Assembly (NCBI RefSeq): GCF_001468485.1
Contig: NZ_LODI01000009.1
Span: 26,671 to 80,212 of the forward strand
From: Pseudoalteromonas sp. H71
Lineage (GTDB): Bacteria; Pseudomonadota; Gammaproteobacteria; Enterobacterales; Alteromonadaceae
Direction of reading: 5' to 3'
DNA length: 53,542 nt
Below are positions 18,186 through 27,810 of the stretch, piece after piece. The position numbers were made by a program, and so were the translations under genes. Under the pieces are notes generated by a model. That model searched no databases, was not told the DNA's origin, and saw only the letters and a list, made by a program, of their open reading frames with translations. The first letter of the stretch is position 1. Each line of letters begins with the position of its first letter.

Positions 18186-19840
18186 TATTGCTTCCTTGGT
18201 ATTGGATCTGCGGGCAGCGCTTTGTCAAAAATCAGCATGTTTGGTTGCTCATTTAAACCACGTGTCAAAGGTTGTATTTCTTCACTTAAGCGCTTAAATT
18301 CACGCAGTGTTTGTTGCAATTGGTGGTGAAATTCAGACCCAGCTTGATAACTTGCCATAGTTTTGTCAAATTGACGCATAGTCACTTCAAACTGCTCCAT
18401 GCTTTTAGTCATTTTTGCAAAGTTGCGATTTATATCACCAGGTAAGTTTTGAGTATCTTTTTCATTTAATAGCGTGCGCATTTCATTAGCAAGAGACTGG
18501 TAGTCGGCAAAGGCAACTTGTATTTGCGCTAAGCTTTCTTCAACTTTTAAATTATTTACTTTGTTTAATACATCAGAAACTTGGTCGGCAAGAACGGTAA
18601 TCCCACTTGATACACTAGGAAAAACGGTGTACTGGCCCAGTTTTTCAAAGCCAGCTTCTGGTGCGTCGGGGTACATGTCAAAATCAACATAAACTGCACC
18701 GGTTAGTAAATTACCGGGCTTTAAAGAGGCGCGCATACCAATGTTTATCCAGCCCTTTAAGCTATCTTTCCAAAAGTCTTTAGCGGTTGCGCTATGGTGA
18801 TAAATACGTCCATATTCTATTTTTATCAGCACAGGCACTGATGTATTTGCACTTTTAAAGTGGGCTGGTTTGCCATTAACAATTATGTTTGCAGGGGCTT
18901 CAACCACTGTACCAATACGGATCCCTCGGTATTCAACAGGGGCGCCGGGTCTGAGTCCTCTAATAGATTGTTCAAAATCTATTATGTAATAGTCAAAGTC
19001 GTAAAAGCGTTCTTCGAGTGCTTCTTTATAGCTTTGACTGAGTGAAAAGTTGTGGCCATCGTTAGCTATTTCACCCGGTGTTTGGTTATCGGGTAAGCCA
19101 ACTGAAATCCCCCCTTTTAAAAGCTTACTCAAAGAACCCGTATTAATATTTATGCCATCGGCAGATAAATCAATTTCTATACCGGCGTTGACCCAAAAAA
19201 TCGAATTGTTGGTAATTAAGTTTTGGTACGGCGCTTTTATAAAGATACCGTATTTCATTGCTTGGTTTTCCCAATCAAATGTAGCAGTCTCTATTTGGCC
19301 AATTTTATAATTTTTAAAAAATATCCCGGTGCTAACATCAAGTACCTCTGCGTTATAGCTAAGTAGTTGGAAGCGACCGCCTTGCACGTCTTTGCCAATG
19401 AGCGCAGGCTCTTCTTGGAGGATGAAATGTTCTTTTAGGTTTTCACTTTCACCAGGTGCAAACTCTAAGTAAACTCCAGATAATAAGGTGCTCATTCCAC
19501 TTATACCGGTTTCATCAATACGTGGCTTTACCACCCATATTTTAGCGTCGTCGGTGAGTAGGTCATCATAGTTTTTATCTATTTGAGCCCGTGCAATAAC
19601 ACTGTCTTGAGAGTCGGATAAACGTACGCTGTCAATTTGCCCTATTTTTACACTGCGCACTTTTATCTCTGTTTTACCCGCAATAATACCCTCGGCTTGC
19701 GGCATTTCTATATATATAGTGGGGCCTTTATTTGCTTGATATTGATAAAGCATCCACACACCGACAAAAAGCGCTATGGCTGGAATAATCCAGATAGCAG
19801 AGATTTTTGGTTCATCTGTTACTTGGGCGGTTTCGGTCAT
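18185..19840 (-). CDS. pqiB: PqiB, MCE-domain lipid-transport protein
   Basis: A 551-aa protein with one N-terminal TM (about 15-31, IWIIPAIALFVGVWMLYQY) and three MCE/MlaD domains: near 40-140 (GIIAGKTEIKVRSVKIGQIDSV), near 155-260, and near 285-400 (GLRPGAPVEYRGIRIGTVVEA). A long coiled-coil helix region follows to about 530 and would build the hydrophobic needle through the periplasm. Size and domain number match E. coli PqiB. It overlaps pqiA by 4 bp and pqiC by 1 bp, so the three proteins are made as one complex for membrane-lipid homeostasis. Confidence 0.93.
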   Translation of the reverse strand: MTETAQVTDEPKISAIWIIPAIALFVGVWMLYQYQANKGPTIYIEMPQAEGIIAGKTEIKVRSVKIGQIDSVRLSDSQDSVIARAQIDKNYDDLLTDDAKIWVVKPRIDETGISGMSTLLSGVYLEFAPGESENLKEHFILQEEPALIGKDVQGGRFQLLSYNAEVLDVSTGIFFKNYKIGQIETATFDWENQAMKYGIFIKAPYQNLITNNSIFWVNAGIEIDLSADGININTGSLSKLLKGGISVGLPDNQTPGEIANDGHNFSLSQSYKEALEERFYDFDYYIIDFEQSIRGLRPGAPVEYRGIRIGTVVEAPANIIVNGKPAHFKSANTSVPVLIKIEYGRIYHHSATAKDFWKDSLKGWINIGMRASLKPGNLLTGAVYVDFDMYPDAPEAGFEKLGQYTVFPSVSSGITVLADQVSDVLNKVNNLKVEESLAQIQVAFADYQSLANEMRTLLNEKDTQNLPGDINRNFAKMTKSMEQFEVTMRQFDKTMASYQAGSEFHHQLQQTLREFKRLSEEIQPLTRGLNEQPNMLIFDKALPADPIPRKQ

Positions 19841-21156
19841 GTTTTGGTCTCTGATGATTTATTTTTAGGTGAATCCCATAACAGGCGTGGATCAAATGAG
19901 TGAGCAGCCATCATTTGGCATATTACCATAACGGTGAAAAATGCAATGCCTAAACCTGGTGTCACTGACATTAAATTACCCAGCTGCACTAGCGCTACTA
20001 AAATGGCGACAACAAAAACGTCTATCATTGACCATTTACCAATAAACTCAGTGAGTTGGTAAATTCTAGTATAGCTTTTAGTATGCCTGTTTGCGGGTTT
20101 TGTTACCATAATACACAAAAAGCTTAGTACACATGCTTTGGCTAAAGGAACAACAACACTCGCAAAAAAAATAATACCCGCAATAGGGTAAGAACCACTT
20201 TTCCAGAGTAAAATAACCCCGCCGATAAGTGTCGATGGGGTTTCATCACCCAAGCTCGTGGTATTCATAATGGGCAATACGTTTGCTGGTATAAAGCAAA
20301 CAATAGAAGTAATGAGCCAAGCGGTTGCTTTTTGAACGCTATAAGGGTTACGTACATGTGTTTTAGTGTGGCATCGCTGGCATATGTTACTGGTACAAAG
20401 CTGATGACACACATGGCAGGCTTTAATATTTTCGTCGATTGCACGCTTAGCATGTTCAACACCCTCTAACTTCTTTTCAGGTTTAATTTGTGCCCATAGC
20501 CTTGGGCGATTTAAGTGCACTAAAGCGGCAATATATAAAAAAACAAAGGCAGCGTAGGCCCAAAAACTTGCGCCAAAGCTTATATCAGCTAAAGACATAA
20601 TTTTAACCATGCTGACTAACACACCAATTAAAAATATCTCAGACATAATCCATGGCTCAAGTGCCAAAGTAAACTTAAGTAACCGACGAGCAATACCCTG
20701 TGGCAATGTTTTTAAAATACCTAAGTGAAGCGGGATCAAAATAATTAATAAACTCATTGGCAACGCAATAATGCTTAAATCAATAAAAAGCCCCAATAAT
20801 TCACTATCGTAATTGAACAATATTCGGGCTGCATCGGGTAGGGTAATCGTTTGGGTTATGCCATTACTACTAAAGGATAAAAAAGGGTAAAACATACTGC
20901 TTAATAGCATGAGTAGGGCACTAAAACTCAAGGCCACTATGCGATTATCGTGGTTTACGTTTGCTTCGCACAATTTATGATGACAATGCGGGCATATCGC
21001 CATTTGCTTAGCAATAACTCTTGGTATATCGATGATCAGGTCGCAGCAGGGGCAAACAGTTTGCAAATTAGTACCAACCAACAAGGCATTTACTTGATTT
21101 TGCAATATTTGGGGCTGTAATACAACGCGAACAATTAACTTTTGTATACAGGCCAA
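19837..21156 (-). CDS. pqiA: PqiA, inner-membrane component of the Pqi lipid-transport system
   Basis: About 439 aa with two copies of the PqiA domain, each preceded by a zinc-ribbon: CPCC with CPHCHHKLC near the N-terminus, and CHVCHQLC with CQRC in the middle. Each domain has four TM segments. The reading frame extends to a TTG at 21156 that has no ribosome site. The first Cys pair lies about 35 residues in, whereas E. coli PqiA has about 14, so the true start is probably one of the internal TTG codons and is unresolved. It is first in the pqiABC operon. Confidence 0.87.
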   Translation of the reverse strand: MACIQKLIVRVVLQPQILQNQVNALLVGTNLQTVCPCCDLIIDIPRVIAKQMAICPHCHHKLCEANVNHDNRIVALSFSALLMLLSSMFYPFLSFSSNGITQTITLPDAARILFNYDSELLGLFIDLSIIALPMSLLIILIPLHLGILKTLPQGIARRLLKFTLALEPWIMSEIFLIGVLVSMVKIMSLADISFGASFWAYAAFVFLYIAALVHLNRPRLWAQIKPEKKLEGVEHAKRAIDENIKACHVCHQLCTSNICQRCHTKTHVRNPYSVQKATAWLITSIVCFIPANVLPIMNTTSLGDETPSTLIGGVILLWKSGSYPIAGIIFFASVVVPLAKACVLSFLCIMVTKPANRHTKSYTRIYQLTEFIGKWSMIDVFVVAILVALVQLGNLMSVTPGLGIAFFTVMVICQMMAAHSFDPRLLWDSPKNKSSETKT

Positions 21157-21489
21157 GCAATAAAGTATCTGATTGGATTACTTTTTTATATATGGGTTTG
21201 TTGGCCTTTCAAGATTAAGTTTGTTGCACCAGCCTGTTTGGTGTTCAGGCAAGGCAGAGCCTATGTAGTGTGGTTATTCACCATAAATTGGCGATAACGC
21301 AGTATTAATACCAACAGGCGCTGCCCAAGGTGGGCTTCCTAGGGGCTATTTACACTTTGCTGCCTGCATAGATGTAAGCTAGAAGAATAAGACAAGAGCA
21401 ATTACCGAGCCCACTGGGTTACAAACCTCGCGCCGCGATTAAATAGCCCCTAGTTTGAACACATTTTAATCCGCAAAGATCAATAGACC
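21157..21489. other. intergenic region between pqiA and the thioesterase gene
   Basis: 333 bp between two minus-strand genes. It carries the inverted repeat described separately and must include the pqi promoter. No protein-coding potential was recognised. Confidence 0.5.
21339..21453. repeat. 14-bp perfect inverted repeat flanking 87 bp
   Basis: CTAGGGGCTATTTA (21339-21352) and TAAATAGCCCCTAG (21440-21453) are exact reverse complements inside the pqiA-thioesterase intergenic region. The flanks hold further short GC-rich arms (a GCCCAAGGTGGGC palindrome-like stretch near 21323). There is no ORF inside. It could be a MITE-like or REP-like repeat, or a structured RNA. Confidence 0.6.
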
Positions 21490-22305
21490 CTAATCAAAAA
21501 CGGCAACCGTTTGGCGTGTAAGGGCAATAAGCTCACCTGATTGTGACCAAATACACCCATCTTCTAAACCATACCCATCTTTAGAGTGATGCGTGATCGC
21601 TTCAAAACCAAGCCACTCGCCAGGCGTTAAATTGGGGGATTGAACAAACTCTAAATACCACGACATACTACTTGCAGGCCCGGGTTGCTTAAACATTTGT
21701 AATAACGTGGGCGGCCATGCATCGGTTAATGCAATGATATGCGCCTCTGTAATGGTTTCGGGTGTGTGTTTAAGTCGCATCCATCCACCTAAATGTGATG
21801 TGTCTGCCCCTGTAAAAGGCATTGCGCCTTGTTGCGGGCATAAATCCACGTGTTGAAAAAATTCAGGCATTTGGCCTTTTATAAAGGGTAACGTATGGCG
21901 CTCGTTAACGGGGCTTAAACCTAATGTCTTTGAAACAGGAACATCAATAGCTGACTCTCTATTTTTAGCAAAACAAGCCTGAACAATGACGGCTACTTGC
22001 TCATTTTGAATAGCTTTAGCGAGTACTTGTGTGCTGTTTTTACCCTCACGTAATATTTCAACGTACAGTGAAAAAGGGGTATCGGCCAATAAAGGCCCCA
22101 CAAAATTGGTACTCAATGAAAGAAGGCGGCGGTCATTACTCACTTGGCCTCTAATAGCTTGATATAACAATGCAGCTGATAAACCACCAAAAGCGGTTCT
22201 TCCTTGACACCAATTTTCAGGAAATTGCATGGTAAGCGTTGATTGTTCGATTTTATCTGATTGACCTATTTTAGCGGCTTGCTCAAGTAGTTGGTCAAAG
22301 TGCAT
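21490..22305 (-). CDS. acyl-CoA thioesterase-like double hot-dog protein
   Basis: A 271-aa protein of the TesB-like/4HBT_3 group, which hydrolyses acyl-CoA thioesters in the cytoplasm. The N-terminal hot-dog includes NWCQGRTAFGGLSAALLYQAI, equivalent to the helix-start motif of these folds. The second hot-dog starts around LGLSPV and includes PFTGADTSHLGGWMRLKH and ITEAHIIALTDAWPP, where the Asp in TDAW is the usual catalytic-region residue. It is monocistronic. Chain-length specificity is not predictable. Confidence 0.82.
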   Translation of the reverse strand: MHFDQLLEQAAKIGQSDKIEQSTLTMQFPENWCQGRTAFGGLSAALLYQAIRGQVSNDRRLLSLSTNFVGPLLADTPFSLYVEILREGKNSTQVLAKAIQNEQVAVIVQACFAKNRESAIDVPVSKTLGLSPVNERHTLPFIKGQMPEFFQHVDLCPQQGAMPFTGADTSHLGGWMRLKHTPETITEAHIIALTDAWPPTLLQMFKQPGPASSMSWYLEFVQSPNLTPGEWLGFEAITHHSKDGYGLEDGCIWSQSGELIALTRQTVAVFD

Positions 22306-22471
22306 GGGAAATATCCTTTAAAAGTGCAATTTAATAAATTTATAACACAATCAAACTGGTCAGGCCAGTAATTAAAGGCGTGTCAAACGCTCTAAAAATC
22401 ATCATTCCTTACAATAATTAGGGTTATTTTGTAAATAAATCATAAAAAATGAATTTTTTTTCATTTTTACA

Positions 22472-22500
22472 GTTGAATTAGTTTTATGGCATCCCTATTT
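22472..22500 (+). promoter_or_regulatory. sigma-32-type heat-shock promoter of dnaK
   Basis: GTTGAAT, a 14-bp spacer, then CCCTATTT, close to the sigma-32 consensus CTTGAAA / CCCCATNT, 46 bp upstream of the dnaK ATG. Confidence 0.75.
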
Positions 22501-22546
22501 ACTAGTCATCGAACGTATTAACGAATTTTGAAGTTGGAGAAGTTTC

Positions 22547-24463
22547 ATGGGTAAAATTATCGGAATCGATTTAGGTACTACAAACTCTTGTGTTGCAGTA
22601 CTTGATGGTGACAAAGCACGTGTTATTGAAAACGCGGAAGGCGATCGCACAACCCCGTCTATTATTGCTTACACGCAAGACGGTGAAACATTAGTAGGTC
22701 AATCTGCTAAGCGTCAAGCGGTTACTAACCCTACAAACACATTATTTGCAATTAAGCGTTTAATTGGTCGTCGTTTTGAAGACGAAGAAGTACAACGCGA
22801 TATTGGTATTATGCCGTTTAAAATCATTAAAGCCGATAACGGCGATGCGTGGGTAGAAGCAGGCGGCGAAAAACGCGCTGCACCGCAAATCTCTGCTGAA
22901 GTACTTAAAAAAATGAAAAAAACAGCTGAAGACTTCCTAGGTGAAGCCGTAACTGAAGCTGTAATCACAGTACCTGCATACTTTAATGATTCACAACGTC
23001 AAGCGACTAAAGACGCTGGCCGTATTGCGGGTCTTGAAGTTAAACGTATCATCAATGAGCCAACAGCTGCTGCCCTTGCTTACGGCATGGACAAAAACAA
23101 AGGCGAAAACATTGTAGCTGTATACGATTTAGGTGGTGGTACTTTCGATTTATCAATCATTGAAATTGATGAAGTTGAAGGCGAGCACACATTTGAAGTA
23201 CTAGCTACAAATGGTGATACTCACTTAGGTGGTGAAGATTTTGATAACCGCGTAATCAACTACTTAGTAGCAGAATTTAAGAAAGACCAAGGCTTAGATC
23301 TAAAAACAGATCCACTTGCAATGCAACGTGTTAAAGAAGCTGCTGAAAAAGCTAAAATTGAACTGTCATCTGCACAATCTACAGAAGTTAACCTTCCGTA
23401 CGTAACTGCTGATGCAACAGGTCCTAAGCACATGAACGTGAAACTAACTCGCGCTAAGCTTGAGTCACTTGTTGAAGATTTAGTAACTAAATCTTTAGAG
23501 CCGCTTAAACGTGCACTTGCTGATTCTGATTTATCAGTAGGCGACATCAACGACATTATCCTTGTTGGTGGCCAAACACGCATGCCTTTAGTACAAAAGA
23601 CAGTTGCTGACTTCTTTGGTAAAGAGCCACGTAAAGACGTTAACCCTGATGAAGCTGTCGCTGTAGGCGCGGCAATTCAAGGTGGTGTACTAGCAGGTGA
23701 TGTTAAAGACGTACTATTACTAGACGTTTCTCCATTGTCTCTAGGTATTGAAACAATGGGTTCTGTAATGACAGCTCTTATTGAGAAGAACACGACGATT
23801 CCTACTAAGAAATCGCAAACTTTCTCAACAGCAGAAGATAACCAGTCTGCCGTAACCATTCATGTGTTACAAGGTGAGCGTAAACGTTCAAGCGACAACA
23901 AATCTCTAGGTCAATTTAACCTAGAAGGTATTCGCCCAGCACAACGTGGTACACCACAGATTGAAGTAACATTTGATGTTGATGCGGATGGTATCTTACA
24001 TGTATCTGCTAAAGATAAAGATACAGGTAAAGAGCAAAAAATCACGATTCAAGCCTCTTCTGGTTTAAGCGATGAAGAAGTTGAAAAAATGGTTCGCGAT
24101 GCAGAAGCACACGCTGAAGAAGACAAAAAGTTTGAAGAGCTTGTAGCTGTTCGTAACCAAGCTGATGCAATGGTTCACGGTACACGTAAGCAAGTTGAAG
24201 AAGCGGGTGATGCACTACCAAACGAAGACAAAGAAGCCATTGAAGCTGCAGTTGTAGACTTAGAAGCTGCAATTAAGAGCGACAATAAAGAAGAAATTGA
24301 AGCTAAAACGCAAGCACTTGCAGAAAAGTCTCAAAAGCTAATGGAAATTGCTCAAGCTAAAGCGCAGCAAGGTCAAGCAGATGCAGGTGAGCAACAACAA
24401 TCAGCTAAGCAAGATGATGACGTTGTTGATGCAGAGTTTGAAGAAGTAAAAGACGACAAGTAA
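22547..24463 (+). CDS. dnaK: chaperone protein DnaK (Hsp70)
   Basis: A 638-aa ATP-driven chaperone that binds exposed hydrophobic peptide stretches with DnaJ and GrpE. The nucleotide-binding domain starts [14 protein letters not shown] and includes [16 protein letters not shown]. The linker [16 protein letters not shown] leads to the beta-sandwich substrate domain and helical lid. The tail ends in acidic EEVKDDK, preceded by a Gln-rich stretch, as in other proteobacterial DnaK. GGAGA lies before the ATG. A heat-shock promoter is upstream; dnaJ follows after about 200 bp with terminator-like hairpins between. Confidence 0.99.
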   Translation: MGKIIGIDLGTTNSCVAVLDGDKARVIENAEGDRTTPSIIAYTQDGETLVGQSAKRQAVTNPTNTLFAIKRLIGRRFEDEEVQRDIGIMPFKIIKADNGDAWVEAGGEKRAAPQISAEVLKKMKKTAEDFLGEAVTEAVITVPAYFNDSQRQATKDAGRIAGLEVKRIINEPTAAALAYGMDKNKGENIVAVYDLGGGTFDLSIIEIDEVEGEHTFEVLATNGDTHLGGEDFDNRVINYLVAEFKKDQGLDLKTDPLAMQRVKEAAEKAKIELSSAQSTEVNLPYVTADATGPKHMNVKLTRAKLESLVEDLVTKSLEPLKRALADSDLSVGDINDIILVGGQTRMPLVQKTVADFFGKEPRKDVNPDEAVAVGAAIQGGVLAGDVKDVLLLDVSPLSLGIETMGSVMTALIEKNTTIPTKKSQTFSTAEDNQSAVTIHVLQGERKRSSDNKSLGQFNLEGIRPAQRGTPQIEVTFDVDADGILHVSAKDKDTGKEQKITIQASSGLSDEEVEKMVRDAEAHAEEDKKFEELVAVRNQADAMVHGTRKQVEEAGDALPNEDKEAIEAAVVDLEAAIKSDNKEEIEAKTQALAEKSQKLMEIAQAKAQQGQADAGEQQQSAKQDDDVVDAEFEEVKDDK

Positions 24464-24490
24464 TTGTTGCTGACGCTTCTAGCTAACCAA

Positions 24491-24515
24491 AAACACTTAA
24501 CTCGGTTAGGTGTTT
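24491..24515 (+). terminator. hairpin after dnaK
   Basis: AAACACTTAAC pairs with GTTAGGTGTTT (one G-T wobble) around TCG. No T-tract follows directly, so it may be a processing or stability stem rather than a terminator. Confidence 0.45.
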
Positions 24516-24535
24516 AGGTTAGGATGAACAAATGA

Positions 24536-24566
24536 GGCGCGCGAGCAATAGCTTGTCGCGCCTTTT
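24536..24566 (+). terminator. rho-independent terminator/attenuator between dnaK and dnaJ
   Basis: GGCGCG pairs with CGCGCC, with an inner AGC/GCT pairing, followed by TTTT. It would reduce readthrough into dnaJ and so set DnaK well above DnaJ. Confidence 0.7.
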
Positions 24567-24664
24567 GCATGTATTTAAGGTTCATAATTCAATGATAAAT
24601 CGATGAGATTTATCGGTTTATCCCGCAGCTTACGCTGCAAAATAGAAAGAGTAGTGTGATAGAT

Positions 24665-25804
24665 ATGTCAAAACGCGATTATTACGAAGTCCTCGGCGTA
24701 AGCAAAGATGCGAGTGAGCGAGACATAAAAAAAGCGTATAAACGCTTAGCGATGAAATATCATCCAGATCGTACCGCAGGCGATAAAGAGCTTGAGACCA
24801 AGTTTAAAGAAGTTAAAGAAGCGTACGAAATACTAACTGACGACCAAAAACGTCAGATGTACGACCAATATGGTCACGCAGCCTTTGAACAAGGTGGTGG
24901 CGGTGGTCATGGCGGCTTTGGCGGCGGCCATGGTGACTTTGGTGATGTATTTGGCGATGTGTTTGGTGATATTTTTGGTGGCGGCGGTGGTCGACGTCAA
25001 TCTCGTCAACAACGCGGATCTGATTTACGTTACAACATGGACTTAACGCTTGAAGAAGCGGTTCGTGGAAAAGAAGTAGAAATTAAAGTACCTACATGGG
25101 TAAGCTGTGATCCTTGTGATGGTAGTGGTGCAAAAGCAGGTTCTAAACCTAAAACGTGTACAACCTGTCATGGTGCTGGCCAAGTGCAAATGCGTCAAGG
25201 TTTCTTTGCCGTTCAGCAAACGTGTCCTACGTGTCAGGGGCAAGGTCAAATTATCTCAGACCCTTGTAACAAATGTCATGGTCAAGGGCGTGTTGAAAAA
25301 ACTAAAACGCTGTCGGTTAAAATACCTGCAGGCGTTGATACGGGCGACCGTATTCGCTTATCTGGTGAAGGTGAAGCCGGTGTGCATGGCGCACCAGCAG
25401 GTGATTTATACGTACAAGTGTCAGTGAGAGAACACGAGATTTTTGTACGTGAAGGTAATAATTTATATTGTGAAGTCCCAATCAGCTTTACCACATCAGG
25501 CTTGGGCGGTGAGATTCAAGTACCGACCCTTGATGGTCGTGCAAAACTTAAAATACCGTCAGAGACACAAACGGGCAAAATGTTCCGTATGCGTGGCAAA
25601 GGTGTTAAGTCTGTTCGTAGCGGTGCGCAAGGCGATTTAATTTGTAAGGTGGTTATTGAAACACCTGTCAATCTAAACGAGCGCCAACGTGAACTACTTA
25701 AAGAGTTAGAAGAAAGCATGGGCGCAGATAGCTCAAAAAACCGTCCTAAAGAGCAAGGCTTTTTTGATGGTGTTAAAAAGTTTTTTGATGACTTAACTAA
25801 ATAA
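24665..25804 (+). CDS. dnaJ: co-chaperone DnaJ (Hsp40)
   Basis: A 379-aa type I Hsp40 that stimulates DnaK ATPase and delivers substrates. J-domain 1-70 with HPD at 33-35, then a Gly/Phe-rich linker (about 75-115). The zinc-binding domain has four CxxCxGxG repeats: [32 protein letters not shown]. Two beta-sandwich substrate domains and a C-terminal dimer region follow. I chose ATG 24665 ([12 protein letters not shown]), matching family N-termini; an in-frame GTG at 24656 would add three residues. Small hairpins at 24594-24614 and 24625-24638 lie in its leader. A terminator follows the gene. Confidence 0.98.
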   Translation: MSKRDYYEVLGVSKDASERDIKKAYKRLAMKYHPDRTAGDKELETKFKEVKEAYEILTDDQKRQMYDQYGHAAFEQGGGGGHGGFGGGHGDFGDVFGDVFGDIFGGGGGRRQSRQQRGSDLRYNMDLTLEEAVRGKEVEIKVPTWVSCDPCDGSGAKAGSKPKTCTTCHGAGQVQMRQGFFAVQQTCPTCQGQGQIISDPCNKCHGQGRVEKTKTLSVKIPAGVDTGDRIRLSGEGEAGVHGAPAGDLYVQVSVREHEIFVREGNNLYCEVPISFTTSGLGGEIQVPTLDGRAKLKIPSETQTGKMFRMRGKGVKSVRSGAQGDLICKVVIETPVNLNERQRELLKELEESMGADSSKNRPKEQGFFDGVKKFFDDLTK

Positions 25805-25820
25805 ACATGATTATTGTTTA

Positions 25821-25850
25821 AAAACGGTGCTTTACAGCGCCGTTTTTTTT
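25821..25850 (+). terminator. rho-independent terminator of dnaJ
   Basis: AAAACGGTGC pairs with GCGCCGTTTT (one wobble) around TTTACA, followed by a run of T. Confidence 0.92.
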
Positions 25851-25891
25851 GCTTTAAATTTGCTAACTCCTCAGTGAAAAGTGAAAACGAA

Positions 25892-26353
25892 ATGACGCCT
25901 GCAATCGCACTACTAGAAAAACAAAAAATAAAGTTCGAAATACTGAGCTATGAGCACGATGCAAAGAATGGTCACTATGGTTTAGAGGCGGTTGAAAAAC
26001 TTAATTTAAATAGCGAGCAGGTATTTAAAACACTGGTACTAGAAACACATGAAGGCCAGTTAATAGTGGCTATAACACCCGTATCTAAACAAGTTAATCT
26101 TAAGCTGCTTGCTAAAGTAGTAAAGACAAAAAAAGTGGCCTTGGCTGCGCCTCAAAAAGTAAATGCAAGTACCGGTTATATACTTGGAGGTGTAAGCCCG
26201 CTTGGACAAAAAAAAAGCCTTCAAACCTACATACATAATAGTGCCAGAGAGTTTGATATTGTATATGTAAGTGCGGGTAAGCGTGGCTTGGAGTTAAAGT
26301 TAGCCATAGACGATATTGTTCAATTAACACAAGCCACGTTTGCATTGTTTTAA
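25892..26353 (+). CDS. ybaK: Cys-tRNA(Pro)/Cys-tRNA(Cys) deacylase YbaK
   Basis: A 153-aa editing enzyme that hydrolyses cysteine mischarged on tRNA(Pro). ATG 25892 gives the family start MTPAIALLEKQKIKFEILSY; the open frame upstream runs through the dnaJ terminator and is not coding. Family features are YEHDAKNGHYGLEAVEKL, VFKTLVLET, the catalytic-region lysine in KVVKTKKVALA and GYILGGVSPLGQKKSLQTYI. Full length and monocistronic. Confidence 0.93.
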   Translation: MTPAIALLEKQKIKFEILSYEHDAKNGHYGLEAVEKLNLNSEQVFKTLVLETHEGQLIVAITPVSKQVNLKLLAKVVKTKKVALAAPQKVNASTGYILGGVSPLGQKKSLQTYIHNSAREFDIVYVSAGKRGLELKLAIDDIVQLTQATFALF

Positions 26354-26457
26354 TTGTTTGTAGTTATTTAAGTGTCGGTTACATTTTAGTATTTGCTGCT
26401 TTAGTTAATATTAACTACATTAAAAAGACGTTAGGATTCAGGAAACTTCAGTGCAGT

Positions 26458-26862
26458 ATGAATTTCTCGGATATTAATTTCATTTCAATACTAGTAGCCG
26501 CGCTTTCATCGTTTACGCTAAGTAATGTTTGGTATTCAAATATGTTATTTAGACAAGCATGGTTAGAAAGTTGTGGACTAACAGAGCTAGACTTTCAAGG
26601 CGCTAGCAAAAATAAAGCATTTGTGGGTACGTTTTTGTTCTCGTTTGTATCTGCGTTTTTATTATCGATATTTTTAGGAAACGATTCAGATTTAGGTTTA
26701 AGCGTGGTTACTGGATTTTCTATTGGGTTATTTTGGGTGAGCAGCTCTTTGGGTTTAAGTTATATTTATGAGCAGCGTCCAGTGAAACTTTTTTTGATAA
26801 ACAGTGGTTACTATGTAAGCCAATTTTCGTTAATGGGATTAATTATAGGTGGTTGGCCATAA
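26458..26862 (+). CDS. DUF1761 membrane protein
   Basis: A 134-aa protein with four hydrophobic segments (about 9-25, 53-70, 78-98, 108-130). The N-terminal INFISILVAALSSFTLSNVWYS, followed by FRQAW, matches DUF1761, a small inner-membrane family of unknown function. Neighbours (ybaK, a receiver-domain gene) give no clue to its role. The ribosome site is weak. Confidence 0.78.
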   Translation: MNFSDINFISILVAALSSFTLSNVWYSNMLFRQAWLESCGLTELDFQGASKNKAFVGTFLFSFVSAFLLSIFLGNDSDLGLSVVTGFSIGLFWVSSSLGLSYIYEQRPVKLFLINSGYYVSQFSLMGLIIGGWP

Positions 26863-26918
26863 TTGATTTATAAATACAAAATTTTTTATCTTTTTATCTA
26901 TTCAGGCAACTAAATAAT

Positions 26919-27296
26919 ATGAAAATACTTGTTGTTGATGATATGCCACTGATGCGACATGTATTAATTAACATGCTTAGAAATTTAAAATACCTTGATT
27001 TAGTTGAAGCAACAGATGGTATTCAAGCACTTACATTATTAAAAAAGCAGCCGTTTGATTTAGTTATCACAGATTTATATATGCCAAAAATGGATGGCAA
27101 AGATTTACTAAATAGAATAAGAAATGACGAACAGCTTACCTCAATTCCTGTCTTAATGGTGACATGCGAAGATAACTCTAAAGCTATAAAAAATGTAATA
27201 GCAGCTAAAGTATCAGGCATTATTGTTAAACCTTTTAGTCTTAAAGTGCTGAGTGACCACTTAGACCGTGTTTTAGCCGCAGCCCATAAGCCATAA
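26919..27296 (+). CDS. stand-alone CheY-like response regulator receiver
   Basis: A 125-aa single receiver domain with all phosphorylation residues: acidic pair D7/D8, phospho-acceptor D52 (LVITDLYMPKMDG), T82 (LMVTCED) and K104 (IVKPFS). It has no output domain, so it must act by protein contact, like CheY or SpoT/phosphorelay intermediates. No histidine kinase or chemotaxis gene lies nearby, so the partner kinase is elsewhere and unknown. Confidence 0.9.
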   Translation: MKILVVDDMPLMRHVLINMLRNLKYLDLVEATDGIQALTLLKKQPFDLVITDLYMPKMDGKDLLNRIRNDEQLTSIPVLMVTCEDNSKAIKNVIAAKVSGIIVKPFSLKVLSDHLDRVLAAAHKP

Positions 27297-27407
27297 ACAA
27301 AACAACTTAGGTACGCCCTAGCAATTACATCTGTTTTAATTCAAGGACGACTAAATTAAACTTACCGTATTATACCTAAAATATAATCGTTCAATTACGG
27401 AGGTGTT

Positions 27408-27659
27408 TTGGCACAACCAAACAAAAAAGGCCCTACAAAAACCGTTGATATTTTTTGCTCTTCATGCAAAACGCAGCTTTTTAAATACCGAAAGGGAGGC
27501 AAAGGAGCACTTGTTAAATGTTTTAAAGAACGTATATCTCAAGACTTCACAAAAACCCCTTGTATTTGCCCAAGTTGTGAGCGGGCTTTTGCAAGGCCCG
27601 CTTTAATTCGCGGTGCCCCTGCCTATAAAATGATTGGTGGAAAAGTTACATTTAAATAA
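27408..27659 (+). CDS. small zinc-ribbon protein
   Basis: An 83-aa protein with a TTG start preceded by an excellent GGAGGTG site. Four cysteines in two CxxC pairs (FCSSCKTQLFKYRKGG and CICPSCERAFARP) predict a zinc ribbon; one further Cys lies between them. The lysine-rich N-terminus and basic surface could mean RNA or DNA contact, but no function is known to me. A 67-aa frame overlapping it in another phase lacks such features and was not called. Confidence 0.75.
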   Translation: MAQPNKKGPTKTVDIFCSSCKTQLFKYRKGGKGALVKCFKERISQDFTKTPCICPSCERAFARPALIRGAPAYKMIGGKVTFK

Positions 27660-27810
27660 GCTAAAAACATAAGCGGACATATGCCCTTGTTTGAATCTAC
27701 TTTGTTGTTATGATCGCCCGGTTTTGCTGTTTCAATGAATGAAAATATACCCTCCCCATGGATTGGGCCAGTTTTTTGGGTTATTTAAAAAATGGATAAA
27801 GGATAGTTTC

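Noticed and set aside
27403..27606. 67-aa frame overlapping the zinc-ribbon gene
   Set aside because: The frame from TTG 27408 has the ribosome site at correct spacing and paired CxxC motifs; this one has neither.
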